Position numbers and translations under genes: made by a program. DNA of 41,036 bases. It comes from Bacteroides pyogenes DSM 20611 = JCM 6294. Lineage in GTDB: Bacteria > Bacteroidota > Bacteroidia > Bacteroidales > Bacteroidaceae. Shown here piece after piece: positions 7,665 to 17,241 of this stretch. Within the stretch, counting starts at the first letter, position 1. Each line of letters begins with the position of its first letter. The stretch lies in the NCBI RefSeq assembly GCF_000428105.1, contig NZ_ATZH01000039.1, forward strand, positions 1-41,036, in the 5' to 3' direction. The notes beneath the pieces were generated by a model. It was given only the letters and a program-made list of their open reading frames with translations, did no database searches and was not told the DNA's origin.

Positions 7665-10600
7665 ATGATGAAACAAGTCTCTCTTTTCCGGCGCGGCGCG
7701 CTCGCTCTGTGCCTCTTTCTCTGCCCGGCATTTGCCGGCGCGCAATTGGTCACTCACGAACGGATGTTCTCTTTCGAAGACTCTTCGGTTCCTTCCTGTT
7801 TCACGGCTGCCGATTCCCGGTTATCGCTTTCGCAGGCGCATTACAAAGACGGCAGGCAGTCGCTCGCGTGGAGCTTCGAGCCGGGCGGAGTGCTTGAGTT
7901 GGAGAAAGATCTGAAGTTCGAGAAGAAAGACCCTACGGGGAAAGACCTCTATCTTTCCGCTTTCATCGTGTGGATATACAACGAACAACCGAAGGATGCC
8001 ACCGTGCGCTTCGAGTTTCTGAAAGACGGGCGTGTGTGCGCTTCCTTTCCTTTCGGCATCAACTTCAAAGGTTGGCGTGCCGCTTGGGTATGCTACGAGC
8101 GCGACATGGAGGGCGTGCCCGAAGAGGGGATGAACCGTCTTCGCATCGTTGCTCCGGCTGTGAAAGGAGAGCTGTTCATCGATCATCTCATTACGGCCAC
8201 GAAGGTGGATGCCCGCCAGCAAACCGCCGACTTGCAGGTTCCTTTCGTCAATGCGGGAACAACGAACCACTGGCTGGTGGTTTACAAGCATTCGCTGCTG
8301 AAGCCCGACATTGGGCTGACGCCTGTCACCAATCGCGAGAAAGAGGAGATGCAACTGCTTGAAGCGCGCTTCCGCGACATGATTTATACGCCCTCCGCCG
8401 TCATCCCGAAAGAGGTAGCCGCCATCCGCAAGCGTTACGATGCTTACGGCATTACCTATCGCAACGGCATGGTGAGCGGCATGCCCATCTTCATGGTGCG
8501 GGCTTCGGAAGCCTACGAGCGGTTGATACCGGGTTGGGACAAGGATATGCTGACCAAAAAAGGGGTGGAGATGCGTGCTTACTTCGACCTGATGAAGCGT
8601 ATTGCCGTGGCTTACAACAACAGCGGCGGGAATCCGGAGGTGAGGGAAGAGATGAAGAGCAAGTTTCTCGCCATGTACGATCACATCACCGATCAGGGAG
8701 TGGCATACGGCAGTTGCTGGGGAAACATCCATCACTACGGCTACAGCGTGCGCGGGCTTTATCCGGCTTACTTCCTGATGAAAGACGTGCTGCGACAGGC
8801 GGGCAAGCTGCACGAAGCCGAACGTACGCTTCGGTGGTATGCCATCACCAATGAAGTCTATCCCAAACCCGAATGTAACGGAATCGATATGGACTCGTTC
8901 AACACGCAGACCACCGGGCGCATTGCCGGCATCCTGATGATGGAAGACACGCCGGAGAAGCTGCAATATCTGCGGTCGTTCTCGCGGTGGATAGACTACG
9001 GTTGCCGTCCGGCTGCGGGTTTGGCAGGTTCGTTCAAGACCGACGGAGCGGCTTTCCATCACCGCAACCATTACCCGGCTTATGCCGTAGGCGGGCTCGA
9101 CGGGGCTACGAATATGATTTATCTGCTTCACGGAACCGGCTTTGCCGTTTCCGAACTGGCGCACCGCACGGTCAAGAACGTCTTGTCCGCGATGCGTTTT
9201 TATTGCAATACACTTCACTTTCCGCTCTCTATGTCGGGGCGTCATCCCGACGGAAAGGGCAAACTCGTTCCCATGCACTATGCCATGATGGCGATGGCAG
9301 GCACGCCCGACGGAAAGTCAGCCGTCGACGGAGAGATGGCTTCGGCTTATCTTCGCCTGGTTGCCGATGTCCCTGCGGCAGGACAGGAACCCGAATACAT
9401 GCCCAAAGTATCCGATGTCCGCGAAAGGGAGATAGCCCGGCGGCTCACGGCTCAGGGATTCCGCGCGGAGAATGACCCGGAGGGAAATCTTGCGCTCGGC
9501 TACGGCTGCGTGTCGGTGCAGCGGCGGAGCAACTGGGCTGCTGTGGTTCGCGGGCATTCCCGCTACCTCTGGGCGGCAGAGCACTACTTGGGAGCCAACC
9601 TCTACGGACGTTATCTGGCACACGGGAGCCTTCAGGTTCTGACGGCTGCGCCGGGACAGACGGTGACTCCCGCAACGAGCGGCTGGGTGCAACCCGGCTT
9701 CGACTGGAACCGGATACCGGGCACAACCTCCATTCATCTGCCTTGGGAACTGCTGAAAGCAAACGTGCTGAACGTAGACAGATACTCGGGCATCGAGGAG
9801 ATGCTCTATTCGGATGAGGCGTTTGCGGGCGGGCTTTCGCAGCAGGGAGCCGATGGAAACTTCGGGATGATACTGCACGAGCATGATAAATACAACGGTA
9901 CGCACCGTGCGCGCAAATCGTTCCATTTCCTCGACGGAATGATTGTCTGTCTCGGGTCGGACATCGAAAACGCGAATCTGGAGTATCCTACGGAGACTAC
10001 CGTATTCCAACTGGCTGTGACCGACAAGCAGGGACGGGAGTTCTGGAAAGATGCTCCTGCGGGAAACCGGAAACTGTGGACCGACCATTTGGGGACGGGA
10101 TACTATGTGCCCGTAGCTGCCCGTTTCGAGAAAAACTTCCCCCAACTGTCGCGTATGCAGAATACGGGCGCGGAGACGAAAGGCGACTGGGTGTCGCTGG
10201 TCATCGACCATGGGAAAGCGCCGAAGGCTGCGGGATACGAATATGCCGTATTCCCTCAGGCGGATGCGCAAAGGATGTCTGCTTTGCAGAAGCGTATACC
10301 TTACAAAGTGTTGCGTAAGGATCGCGGGGCGCATATCGTGCAGTTCGGTGGCGATCGGGTCACTTCGTACGTCTTGTTCGACACTCCTCAGGCGGATTTG
10401 CCCGGTGCGTTGCTTCAACGTGCGGATACATCCTGCTTGGTGATGACCCGCCAAGAATCGGCGAAGCAGTGGTTGCTGACGGTGGCTCAGCCCGACCTTG
10501 CGCTCTATCGCGGGGCGAGCGACGAAGCATTCGATGCCGGCGGAAAGCGTATCGAACGCAGTATCTACTCGCGTCCGTGGATCAATAATGAAAGCGGGGA

Positions 10601-10745
10601 GATTGCGGTGACCGTTACACTGAGAGGGCACTGGAAAGTGGAAGAGACTCCGTATTGCCGGATTGTTTCCGCCGATAAACGGCAGACGCAACTTCGCTTC
10701 CTTTGCCGGGAAGGTCGCAGCTTCGAAGTCCGGCTCACGAAATAA
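7665..10745 (+). CDS. Polysaccharide lyase family 8, chondroitin sulfate ABC lyase-like
   Basis: A 1026-residue secreted lyase that should cleave uronic-acid-containing glycosaminoglycans (chondroitin, dermatan sulfate, perhaps hyaluronan) by beta-elimination. A signal peptide ends near AFAGAQ. An N-terminal beta-sandwich (about 30-195) precedes the helical toroid, followed by large C-terminal beta domains. In [19 protein letters not shown], His466 and Tyr473 are 7 apart, and Arg526 in SMSGRHPDG lies 53 further. The catalytic His501, Tyr508 and Arg560 of chondroitinase ABC I have nearly the same spacing. The ATG at 7665 is used (7668 is also possible) because the -7 box lies just upstream. 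No SusC/SusD gene adjoins it. The gene is GC-rich: a sampled line (9601-9660) has 37 of 60 G+C. Confidence 0.88.
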   Translation: MMKQVSLFRRGALALCLFLCPAFAGAQLVTHERMFSFEDSSVPSCFTAADSRLSLSQAHYKDGRQSLAWSFEPGGVLELEKDLKFEKKDPTGKDLYLSAFIVWIYNEQPKDATVRFEFLKDGRVCASFPFGINFKGWRAAWVCYERDMEGVPEEGMNRLRIVAPAVKGELFIDHLITATKVDARQQTADLQVPFVNAGTTNHWLVVYKHSLLKPDIGLTPVTNREKEEMQLLEARFRDMIYTPSAVIPKEVAAIRKRYDAYGITYRNGMVSGMPIFMVRASEAYERLIPGWDKDMLTKKGVEMRAYFDLMKRIAVAYNNSGGNPEVREEMKSKFLAMYDHITDQGVAYGSCWGNIHHYGYSVRGLYPAYFLMKDVLRQAGKLHEAERTLRWYAITNEVYPKPECNGIDMDSFNTQTTGRIAGILMMEDTPEKLQYLRSFSRWIDYGCRPAAGLAGSFKTDGAAFHHRNHYPAYAVGGLDGATNMIYLLHGTGFAVSELAHRTVKNVLSAMRFYCNTLHFPLSMSGRHPDGKGKLVPMHYAMMAMAGTPDGKSAVDGEMASAYLRLVADVPAAGQEPEYMPKVSDVREREIARRLTAQGFRAENDPEGNLALGYGCVSVQRRSNWAAVVRGHSRYLWAAEHYLGANLYGRYLAHGSLQVLTAAPGQTVTPATSGWVQPGFDWNRIPGTTSIHLPWELLKANVLNVDRYSGIEEMLYSDEAFAGGLSQQGADGNFGMILHEHDKYNGTHRARKSFHFLDGMIVCLGSDIENANLEYPTETTVFQLAVTDKQGREFWKDAPAGNRKLWTDHLGTGYYVPVAARFEKNFPQLSRMQNTGAETKGDWVSLVIDHGKAPKAAGYEYAVFPQADAQRMSALQKRIPYKVLRKDRGAHIVQFGGDRVTSYVLFDTPQADLPGALLQRADTSCLVMTRQESAKQWLLTVAQPDLALYRGASDEAFDAGGKRIERSIYSRPWINNESGEIAVTVTLRGHWKVEETPYCRIVSADKRQTQLRFLCREGRSFEVRLTK

Positions 10746-10755
10746 GGGGCGGAGC

Positions 10756-10828
10756 AAGGCTTGTGCCGTGCCTTTATAAGGAGAGGGCGGCTTTTAAACG
10801 GTTTTGGAAAGAATGCGGTACAAGCCTT
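10756..10828. terminator. Long inverted repeat between convergent PL8 and porin genes
   Basis: AAGGCTTGTGCCG at 10756-10768 pairs with CGGTACAAGCCTT at 10816-10828, with one mismatch. Smaller nested stems (CCTT/AAGG and GCCG/CGGC) lie in the 47-bp interior. The position between two convergent stop codons suggests a bidirectional terminator. There is no strong T-run. Confidence 0.4.
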
Positions 10829-10859
10829 ATTGGATATGGGGCATACTGCCGCATCTCTG

Positions 10860-12179
10860 TCAGAACATGAACATGGCTGCCGCCACCAAGCGATGGTTTC
10901 TCACCGAATGCGTATCGAGCATCTTCCCGTCTTTCCGGTCGATGTCTTTCCCGTAGTTTGCAATGCTGTACAGGTATTCCACGCCGAACTTCCAATGGGG
11001 AGTATTATAGGTAAGCTCCGTGCCGAGTGAAGCAAGATCTTTCAGATCCGTGCCCGTTCCGTACAGCGGAGTGCCTTCTTGCAGTGCTTCGGGCGTGCCG
11101 AGATTCCTGGCATACCCCGCGAATATCCCCGGTTTCCACCTTTTGCCGTATACAACGTTCAGCCACGAACTTGAGAAACGTATCGGGGTATACTTTTGCG
11201 CTCCGGTTGCTGAATCGACCGAACGGATACCGAAACCGCCCAGTCCGGAGGTCTGTGTAAGGTTTGACCCCAATACGCTTTTCGCGGCGATGAACCAGTC
11301 GTTCGCGGTATATTTGGCGTGTGCCTCATAAGACAGACTGTTGATACGCTCGCTCACCCGGTAGGTTTTCCCGTCGGCTCCTGTGGCTTGTGTACGCGGT
11401 TTCATCGAGAGAAACTCTACACCGAGTCCTGCCAGAAAATGTTTCGAATGATAATCTATTCCCGTAAAAAGCTCCGGAACCATGCTCTTCTTTATATATT
11501 CCTGGCTCTTTTTGCTTTTCATCGGGTTGTTTTCATCAATCCCCTGCGAAAGGTATTGCGACTGCCATACGGCAGCTCCGGTCAGCCGGATGTGCTTTCC
11601 CGTATATCGGTATCGCAGTTGCGGAGCTCGGCTGAAGGGCTGGAAAGGCGCTCCTACCGAAAGATTCAGTATCTGCGGAGACACATCGCCGAACAGCGGA
11701 TGCCACGTTTGCCCCGCCAATAAGGAGCTTTTTCCACGGTCCATCTGGAAATAAGCGTGGCGAAGACGAACCACCGAGAAGCTGCTTCCCGTGCCCCGAA
11801 AGTCGGCCTCCACCTTGGCGGAAGTGGCGGCGTTGCCCAGCTTCGGTCCTGTGATGTTCACTCCGAGCCGTGAGTATAACGTGTAAAAGTTGCTGTTGGG
11901 TGTGGCGTTCAGGTCTTTTCCTGCCGGGTCGGGGTTCTTGTCTTTCGGATACATGTAGAACAATCCGTCTACCGTCTCTTGATTTGCGCGGCTGTTGTAG
12001 TAAAGGTCCGTGCGCACCTGACCGTAAAACTTGTAGCTGAAGTCCTTCTTTTGCGCCAGACTTCCTGCTGCAACGAATAAAACTGCCGCAAGTGTCAACA
12101 AACTTCTTATGCTCCTTATGTGGTTATCTTCTGCTTCAGTGAATAAAACTGCCGCAAATGTCAACATCATTTTCTTCAT
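10860..12179 (-). CDS. Outer-membrane porin-like protein (DcaP-like)
   Basis: A 439-residue beta-barrel-type protein. The mature start is KKDFSYKFYGQVRTDLYYNSR, a typical first strand, and the C-terminus ends in aromatic-alternating VAAAMFMF as in outer-membrane barrels. GQTWHPLFGDVSP in the middle is of the kind seen in DcaP-like trimeric porins; that family call is tentative. I chose the ATG at 12179, giving MKKMMLTFAAVLF, because a -7 box lies at 12188-12195 and the longer frame has no signal peptide at its start. The N-terminus is odd: two similar hydrophobic segments (LTFAAVLF and LTLAAVLFVAAGSLAQ) are separated by a charged linker, from a 66-bp-offset DNA duplication. Confidence 0.75.
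   Translation of the reverse strand: MKKMMLTFAAVLFTEAEDNHIRSIRSLLTLAAVLFVAAGSLAQKKDFSYKFYGQVRTDLYYNSRANQETVDGLFYMYPKDKNPDPAGKDLNATPNSNFYTLYSRLGVNITGPKLGNAATSAKVEADFRGTGSSFSVVRLRHAYFQMDRGKSSLLAGQTWHPLFGDVSPQILNLSVGAPFQPFSRAPQLRYRYTGKHIRLTGAAVWQSQYLSQGIDENNPMKSKKSQEYIKKSMVPELFTGIDYHSKHFLAGLGVEFLSMKPRTQATGADGKTYRVSERINSLSYEAHAKYTANDWFIAAKSVLGSNLTQTSGLGGFGIRSVDSATGAQKYTPIRFSSSWLNVVYGKRWKPGIFAGYARNLGTPEALQEGTPLYGTGTDLKDLASLGTELTYNTPHWKFGVEYLYSIANYGKDIDRKDGKMLDTHSVRNHRLVAAAMFMF
12065..12166. repeat. Direct duplication inside the porin signal-peptide region (offset 66 bp)
   Basis: The 36 bp at 12065-12100 and at 12131-12166 differ at about 5 positions. Both contain GAATAAAACTGCCGCAA, followed by RTGTCAACA. 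The offset of 66 keeps the reading frame and duplicates a hydrophobic segment in the protein. The copies are in phase with the 65-bp array that follows at 12261. Confidence 0.85.
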
Positions 12180-12187
12180 AATGCCCG

Positions 12188-12195
12188 CAAAAGTA
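12188..12195 (-). promoter_or_regulatory. Bacteroides -7 box for the porin gene
   Basis: On the minus strand this reads TACTTTTG, matching TAnnTTTG. It lies only 8 bp before the chosen ATG (12179). The message would be nearly leaderless, or translation would begin at the next Met (12170 or 12167). Confidence 0.45.
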
Positions 12196-12260
12196 CATAA
12201 AATAACGATTGCGGCAATGGGTTTGGTTATGAATCTTCCCCTTGCTTCCCGTCTTCTTTT

Positions 12261-12463
12261 TATCGGTGTATCGACTCGAAAAAGGAGTAGCATGCCTGTT
12301 TTCTTCTGCTTCCCGGACTTCTTTCTATCGGTGGTATGATTCGGAGTAAGAGGGAGTTTTTTCATTCTCACCTATTTCTCCGTTTCTTTCTACCGATGCA
12401 GAAACCCGGATTAGAAGCAGGGTTGTTCGCTTCTATTTGTTTCTTCAATTCCTTTTATCGGTG
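12261..12463. repeat. Degenerate tandem array with 65-bp period between porin and dus
   Basis: The core TATCGGTG (once TACCGATG) recurs at 12261, 12326, 12391 and 12456, each exactly 65 bp apart. It is preceded each time by a pyrimidine run such as TTCTTTC or TCTTTTT. Other parts of the units are degenerate. The fourth core supplies the TAA stop codon of the dus gene (12455-12457, minus strand). The stretch between the porin start and dus stop holds nothing else visible. Confidence 0.7.
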
Positions 12464-13408
12464 CAGCGGCTGGTTGAAGAAAGTCGAAACAGCCTGTTCA
12501 TATTTGCTGAGGCTGGTACTCTTGCGGATGCTTTTGGCTACCTTCCGGTCTATTCCTGCCGACGGATATTCCCAGAAAGTCTTCATCTTGTTCAACAATT
12601 GAGCGTCTCCGCCTTCCAACTGCGAGGCATATCCTTCGAAAACCGCTGTGTGCAGCACTTTCATCCTTTCCCAGTATTCATCTTCTCCGAGCGTCCGGTT
12701 CTCTTTATATTCCAGCGCTAATGCCGGGCGTGCGAGAAGCCCGCGTCCTATCATGACGCCTGCCAGATGCGGGAAAAGCGTGGAAAGATGCCTGATGTCA
12801 GCAGTGCCGGTGATATCTCCGTTGTAAACCAGCGGGTGACGGCAAACTTCGTAGAAAGTGCGGAATCCCTCCATGTCCGGCTTCCCTTTGTATTGTTGCA
12901 TTCCTATTCGCGCGTGCATCGTGATTTGTCGTAGCGGAACCTCATTCAGCAGGTCGGCCAATGCGAGGCATTCTTTCGGGTCTTCCCATCCCAGGCGCAT
13001 CTTGACCGAGAAGTTGATTTCCGGGTGGCGGCGGATGATACGAAGCAGCTCTCTTACTTCGTCCGGATAAGGCAGGATGCCCGAACCGTTATGCCGTTTG
13101 GCAAGTAACGGGAACGGACAACCCAGATTCAGATCGGCTTCGCGGTAACCTTTCTCGATGAAAAGACCTAAAACAGCCTCCGCCTTCTCCGGTGTCGGGG
13201 CGATGAGTTGGGGGATGAGACGGGATACGCGATTCTTTTCGGGGCTGATGTCCCGTACGTCTTTGGGACGAAACGTTTCTTTCTCTACCCTCACGAAAGG
13301 AGTGTAGTAGATGTCTGCGCCTCCGAAAACGGCTTCGTGAGCATTTCGGTAAACGGTCTCGGTATATCCCTGCAAAGGGGCGAACTGTATGGATAGGGGT
13401 TGTTGCAT
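12455..13408 (-). CDS. tRNA-dihydrouridine synthase, DusB-like
   Basis: A 317-residue FMN enzyme that reduces uridines in tRNA D-loops with NADPH. Family marks are the N-terminal FAPLQGYTETVYR, the catalytic cysteine Cys97 in ADLNLGCPFP, the lysine in FSVKMRLGW, the MHAR motif, VYNGDITG, and the FMN-phosphate loop MIGRGLLARPAL. There is no signal peptide, so it acts in the cytoplasm. Bacteroides usually carry one or two such proteins, and I cannot assign the modified position. No TAnnTTTG box is visible just upstream. The stop codon lies within the 65-bp repeat core. Confidence 0.9.
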   Translation of the reverse strand: MQQPLSIQFAPLQGYTETVYRNAHEAVFGGADIYYTPFVRVEKETFRPKDVRDISPEKNRVSRLIPQLIAPTPEKAEAVLGLFIEKGYREADLNLGCPFPLLAKRHNGSGILPYPDEVRELLRIIRRHPEINFSVKMRLGWEDPKECLALADLLNEVPLRQITMHARIGMQQYKGKPDMEGFRTFYEVCRHPLVYNGDITGTADIRHLSTLFPHLAGVMIGRGLLARPALALEYKENRTLGEDEYWERMKVLHTAVFEGYASQLEGGDAQLLNKMKTFWEYPSAGIDRKVAKSIRKSTSLSKYEQAVSTFFNQPLHR

Positions 13409-13660
13409 TATTCTATATTTTTCGTCTCCGATTCTGCTTGAGGTCGTAGCGGAGCTGTGTTAAGGGATCAGTGGGTCGAGATGTTGGTTTCTCAGGTGTG
13501 GGATATAATCCGGAAGGCCACCGTTGTACTTCAACGACCATAGCGGTTCATAAAATATAATAAAAGGACATTTGTTTACTACTTTGCTAAAGTAAGGCTT
13601 TTATGCATGACAGAAAGCTTTTTACGTTCTAAAATGTCTTAAAAAGTTTCGAAGAATGCC
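13409..13660. other. Non-coding stretch between dus and the cluster-1 regulatory region
   Basis: No convincing open frame, RNA gene or repeat is seen here. The two flanking genes are divergent. The regulatory-looking part of this 613-bp gap lies further right (13664-14021). Confidence 0.4.
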
Positions 13661-13663
13661 TTT

Positions 13664-13694
13664 TCAACAAAATTAATATCAAATCAACAAAATT
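13664..13694. promoter_or_regulatory. Paired direct repeats upstream of cluster-1 susC
   Basis: TCAACAAAATT occurs at 13664-13674 and again at 13684-13694, exactly 20 bp apart, about two helical turns. The second copy runs into TTGTA-N5-CATGAA (13693-13708), a partial match to the candidate regulator site of cluster 2. The repeats lie 68-98 bp upstream of the likely -7 box and could bind an AraC-type dimer. This is an inference from position and spacing. Confidence 0.4.
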
Positions 13695-13761
13695 GTAGGA
13701 TGCATGAACGTATGTGACAGAATGTTGTATAAAAATGAATGGAAGATCAGCGGTAGAAAGC

Positions 13762-13769
13762 TACCTTTG
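13762..13769 (+). promoter_or_regulatory. Candidate -7 box for cluster-1 susC, with long leader
   Basis: TACCTTTG is the only clear TAnnTTTG match in the gap before the first SusC gene. If used, the 5' leader would be about 245 bases long. Such leaders can be targets of cis-antisense RNAs in Bacteroides susC operons, but none is demonstrated here. Confidence 0.4.
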
Positions 13770-14021
13770 AGTGTTGAAATCTATTCATGAAAAATATAGT
13801 CTTTTCAATAGCGCTATTATTTTATACATTATCCTTCCCGGAGAAAATGAAATGACCGAAACAGCATTATAATTATATCCTAATAATATATTTATTCAGT
13901 GAGGACTAAATTAAGATAAAATCCTTGTTTTAACTATCTGCAAGACTTGATTCCGCAATTCTTGGTATTTGTAGAATATTGGTTTTACCCAAAATATAAA
14001 GCTAACCCTAAATTTATTATT

Positions 14022-17000
14022 ATGTATAAATTAAAAGAATTATTTTTAATGTTTATCCTCGCTTTTGTCAACATGTCGGTGTATGCGCAAAGCTTGACAG
14101 TTACAGGTAAGGTGGTCGATAGCGAAGGATATGAAGTGATTGGAAGCAGTGTTACTGTTAAAGGTGCTGTCGGTATCGGAACAGTTACCGACATTAACGG
14201 TAACTATACCTTGAAGGTGAATGACGCATCGAAAGATGTGCTGGTGTTTTCGTATGTGGGAATGACTTCGCAAGAGGTGAAAGTCAACATGCGTAGTGTT
14301 ATTAACGTGACATTGAAGGCTGATGCTGTGATGCTGGATGAGGTCGTTGCCATCGGCTATGCCACAGTGAAGCGAAAAGACTTGACCGGTTCGGTAGCTT
14401 CCGTGAATAGCAAAGAACTTTCCAAAGTCCCTACAGCCGATATAACCCAAGCATTGGCCGGACGTATGGCAGGGGTGCAGGTTATGCAGACTGAAGGCAG
14501 CCCGGGAGCCTCTATCTCTATCCGTGTTCGCGGAGGTATTTCTATTACTCAAAGCAATGAGCCGTTGTACATCATCGACGGTTTTCCCAGTGAAGATGGC
14601 ATGTCAACTCTCGATCCGGCGGAAATTGAAACCATCGACATCTTGAAAGATGCTTCCGCTACAGCCATTTATGGCGCGCGGGGGGCCAATGGAGTTGTGG
14701 TAATTACTACAAAGAGCGGAGGCAAAGGCGGTAAATCTACGGTAACATTCGACAGCTACGTAGGTTTTAAGAAGATAGCGAAGAAGCTGGACGTACTTTC
14801 TACTTCCGAATTTGCCATGCTGGATTATGAGCGTCGCGTTTACAGCGCTGCTACCCCCGAAGACTGGGATAAAGCAACAAAGGCTTTTGAGAATCTTTAC
14901 GGGAAATATAGTGAGATTGAAGCGAATTATGCTGATCGTAAAGGTTTGGATTGGCAGAAAGAGACTTTGGGGCGTACGGCATTGACACAGAACTACCGCG
15001 TAGGGGTTTCCGGAGGTACGGATAAACTGAACTATAATCTGGGATATTCTTATTACGATGAAGAAGGCGCCATGGTATATAGCGGGAGCAAAAAGCATAA
15101 TATTTCGTTCAATATGAATCATAAATTGAACAATCGTTTAAGCGTTAATGCCCGTATCAGCTACGACCAGATGAAGATTTACGGTATGGGTACTTCCGAA
15201 GGAGGCGACCGCTTCAATAAGATGCAGCATATTTTACAGTATCGTCCTACAATAGGAATCAATGGAACGGATGATATGTTATTGGAGGATGAAGATCCTA
15301 TTTTTTTGGACGATGCGGGGAATGTAATGCAAAATCCCTTGCTTTCTGCGGCAGAGGAGACAAATGATCGTGAATATCGTACGTTCCAGGCTAACGGAGG
15401 CTTTACATTGAAACTGCTTAAAGGTTTTTCATTCCGTAATACGACAGGTATGCGCTATCAAACACGTCGTAACGGTATTTTTTACGGAGATAAGTCAATA
15501 ATAGCCAAGCGTTCCAGCATTAATGGCAGTATTCAAAATCTGGAGAACGGAAGTTTCCAAACATCGAATGTCTTGAACTATAAATGTTCCGGGAAAGGAC
15601 ACGATGTGACTGTTATGGTAGGTCAGGAGTATGTGAACCGTTGGAACCGCCATTTTAAAGCAGCGGCTGCCAACTTCCCGAACGACGACATAGGCTTGGC
15701 AGATCTTTCATTGGGATTGCCTACCGAAGTTGCATCTGGCGAAAACTACGATGATAAACTGCTTTCTTTCTTTGCCCGTTTCAACTATAGTTTCAAAGAT
15801 AGATACTTGCTTACTGCCTCGGTTCGTGCCGACGGCTCTTCTAAATTCGGCAAGAATAATAAATGGGGTTACTTTCCGGCATTCTCTGCCGCTTGGCGTC
15901 TGGGAGAAGAAGAATTTATGAAAAGACTGAACGTGTTCTCTGACTTGAAAGTTCGTTTGGGTTATGGTATGGCAGGTAACAACCGTATTGGCAATTATCT
16001 TAGCCTGGCGGTCTTGAATTCGGTTACTTATCCCAATGGAGACTCCACCCAATCGGGTTATGTATCCAAACAAATCCCTAATCCCGATTTGAAATGGGAA
16101 GCCAATAAGACCTTTAATTTTGGTTTTGACTTCGGATTCTTCAACCAACGCCTGACAGTTTCTCCGGAATTCTACATAAACCGTAGTAGCAACTTACTTC
16201 TGAATGCGAAATTACCCACTTCATCCGGATATAACAAAATGGTGATCAATGCCGGTGAAACGGAAAACAAGGGTATTGACCTGACTGTCAATTCGGCCAA
16301 TATTGTCACAAAAGGATTTACTTGGAATACAACGGTAACTTTGTCTCACAACAAGAACTCTGTAAAGAGGCTGACGGGTGAAGAGGTACAGTTGTGGGAA
16401 GCTAATTTCGGATACAATCAGAATACTCACATCATCGGTGTACACCGGCCGCTAGGGCAAATGTACGGGTATGTGACAGAGGGCTTATATCAGGTATCCG
16501 ACTTTGATTATGATGCGGCAACCAAAACTTATCATCTTAAAGAGGGTGTTGCGCATGCCGGTGATAAAGGCAATGTAAAACCGGGAATGTGGAAGTTTAA
16601 GAACATAGACGGCAGTGAAGATAATAAGATTACCGAAGCAGACAAAACTGTCATCGGTAACGCTTATCCGAAAGTCTATGGCGGTATCAACAATACCTTT
16701 ACTTACAAAGACTTCGATTTAAGCATCTTCCTGACTTATAGCTTTGGTAATGACGTTTTCAATGCGACCAAGCTGACCAATACCAAAACAGCTTTAAAGA
16801 ACAAGAATGTTTTGGCTGTGGCCGAGTCTAAGAATCGCTGGGAGCTGGTCAATAAATCCGGCGAATTGATTACAGATCCGCAAGAGATGGCCGCTGTTAA
16901 CAAAGGAAAGACCGTTGCCGCTATTTATGATAACGAAGTGGGTGATACTTATATTCATTCATGGGCTGTGGAAGACGGCTCTTTCCTGAAGTTGAGCAAT

Positions 17001-17219
17001 GTTACTTTAGGCTATACTTTCCCCAAGAGAATGATCGGTAAATCTGGTTTAAGCAAACTGCGCATTTATGCTACGGGAGCTAACTTACTGACATGGACTA
17101 AGTATTCCGGATTCGACCCTGAAGTTTCCACAATGGGATATAGTTTGACTCCGGGCGTTGACTTTGGCGCTTATCCAAAGAGTCGCTCGTTTGTGTTTGG
17201 TGTTAATTTAGCATTCTAA
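14022..17219 (+). CDS. SusC-like TonB-dependent outer-membrane transporter (cluster 1)
   Basis: A 1065-residue transporter that imports oligosaccharides through the outer membrane using TonB energy, in complex with the SusD protein encoded next. After the signal peptide (cut near NMSVYAQ) comes a carboxypeptidase-regulatory-like domain (about 25-105, TVTGKVVDSEGYEVIGSSV). Next is the TonB-facing segment with LDEVVAIGYATVKRKDLTGS and the plug with YGARGANGVVVITTKSGGKG. The 22-stranded barrel ends in FVFGVNLAF. I chose the ATG at 14022, 25 codons into the longest frame, because the signal peptide starts there. SusD follows after 22 bp. No anti-sigma or ECF sigma partner is present. Confidence 0.93.
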   Translation: MYKLKELFLMFILAFVNMSVYAQSLTVTGKVVDSEGYEVIGSSVTVKGAVGIGTVTDINGNYTLKVNDASKDVLVFSYVGMTSQEVKVNMRSVINVTLKADAVMLDEVVAIGYATVKRKDLTGSVASVNSKELSKVPTADITQALAGRMAGVQVMQTEGSPGASISIRVRGGISITQSNEPLYIIDGFPSEDGMSTLDPAEIETIDILKDASATAIYGARGANGVVVITTKSGGKGGKSTVTFDSYVGFKKIAKKLDVLSTSEFAMLDYERRVYSAATPEDWDKATKAFENLYGKYSEIEANYADRKGLDWQKETLGRTALTQNYRVGVSGGTDKLNYNLGYSYYDEEGAMVYSGSKKHNISFNMNHKLNNRLSVNARISYDQMKIYGMGTSEGGDRFNKMQHILQYRPTIGINGTDDMLLEDEDPIFLDDAGNVMQNPLLSAAEETNDREYRTFQANGGFTLKLLKGFSFRNTTGMRYQTRRNGIFYGDKSIIAKRSSINGSIQNLENGSFQTSNVLNYKCSGKGHDVTVMVGQEYVNRWNRHFKAAAANFPNDDIGLADLSLGLPTEVASGENYDDKLLSFFARFNYSFKDRYLLTASVRADGSSKFGKNNKWGYFPAFSAAWRLGEEEFMKRLNVFSDLKVRLGYGMAGNNRIGNYLSLAVLNSVTYPNGDSTQSGYVSKQIPNPDLKWEANKTFNFGFDFGFFNQRLTVSPEFYINRSSNLLLNAKLPTSSGYNKMVINAGETENKGIDLTVNSANIVTKGFTWNTTVTLSHNKNSVKRLTGEEVQLWEANFGYNQNTHIIGVHRPLGQMYGYVTEGLYQVSDFDYDAATKTYHLKEGVAHAGDKGNVKPGMWKFKNIDGSEDNKITEADKTVIGNAYPKVYGGINNTFTYKDFDLSIFLTYSFGNDVFNATKLTNTKTALKNKNVLAVAESKNRWELVNKSGELITDPQEMAAVNKGKTVAAIYDNEVGDTYIHSWAVEDGSFLKLSNVTLGYTFPKRMIGKSGLSKLRIYATGANLLTWTKYSGFDPEVSTMGYSLTPGVDFGAYPKSRSFVFGVNLAF

Positions 17220-17241
17220 TGAACCTTAAAAAGAGAATACA

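Noticed and set aside
7821..9278. Long minus-strand open frame (485 codons) opposite the PL8 gene
   Set aside because: It has no recognisable domain, is His/Val/Arg-rich as expected from the complement of a GC-rich gene, and the plus strand encodes a clear PL8 lyase.
9318..10757. Long minus-strand open frame (479 codons) opposite the PL8 C-terminus
   Set aside because: Arg/Pro/His-rich shadow of the PL8 frame with no family motif.
13409..13946. ECF sigma / anti-sigma control of cluster 1
   Set aside because: No sigma or anti-sigma gene is found in the window, and the SusC N-terminus shows no obvious extra signalling domain before the carboxypeptidase-like domain.
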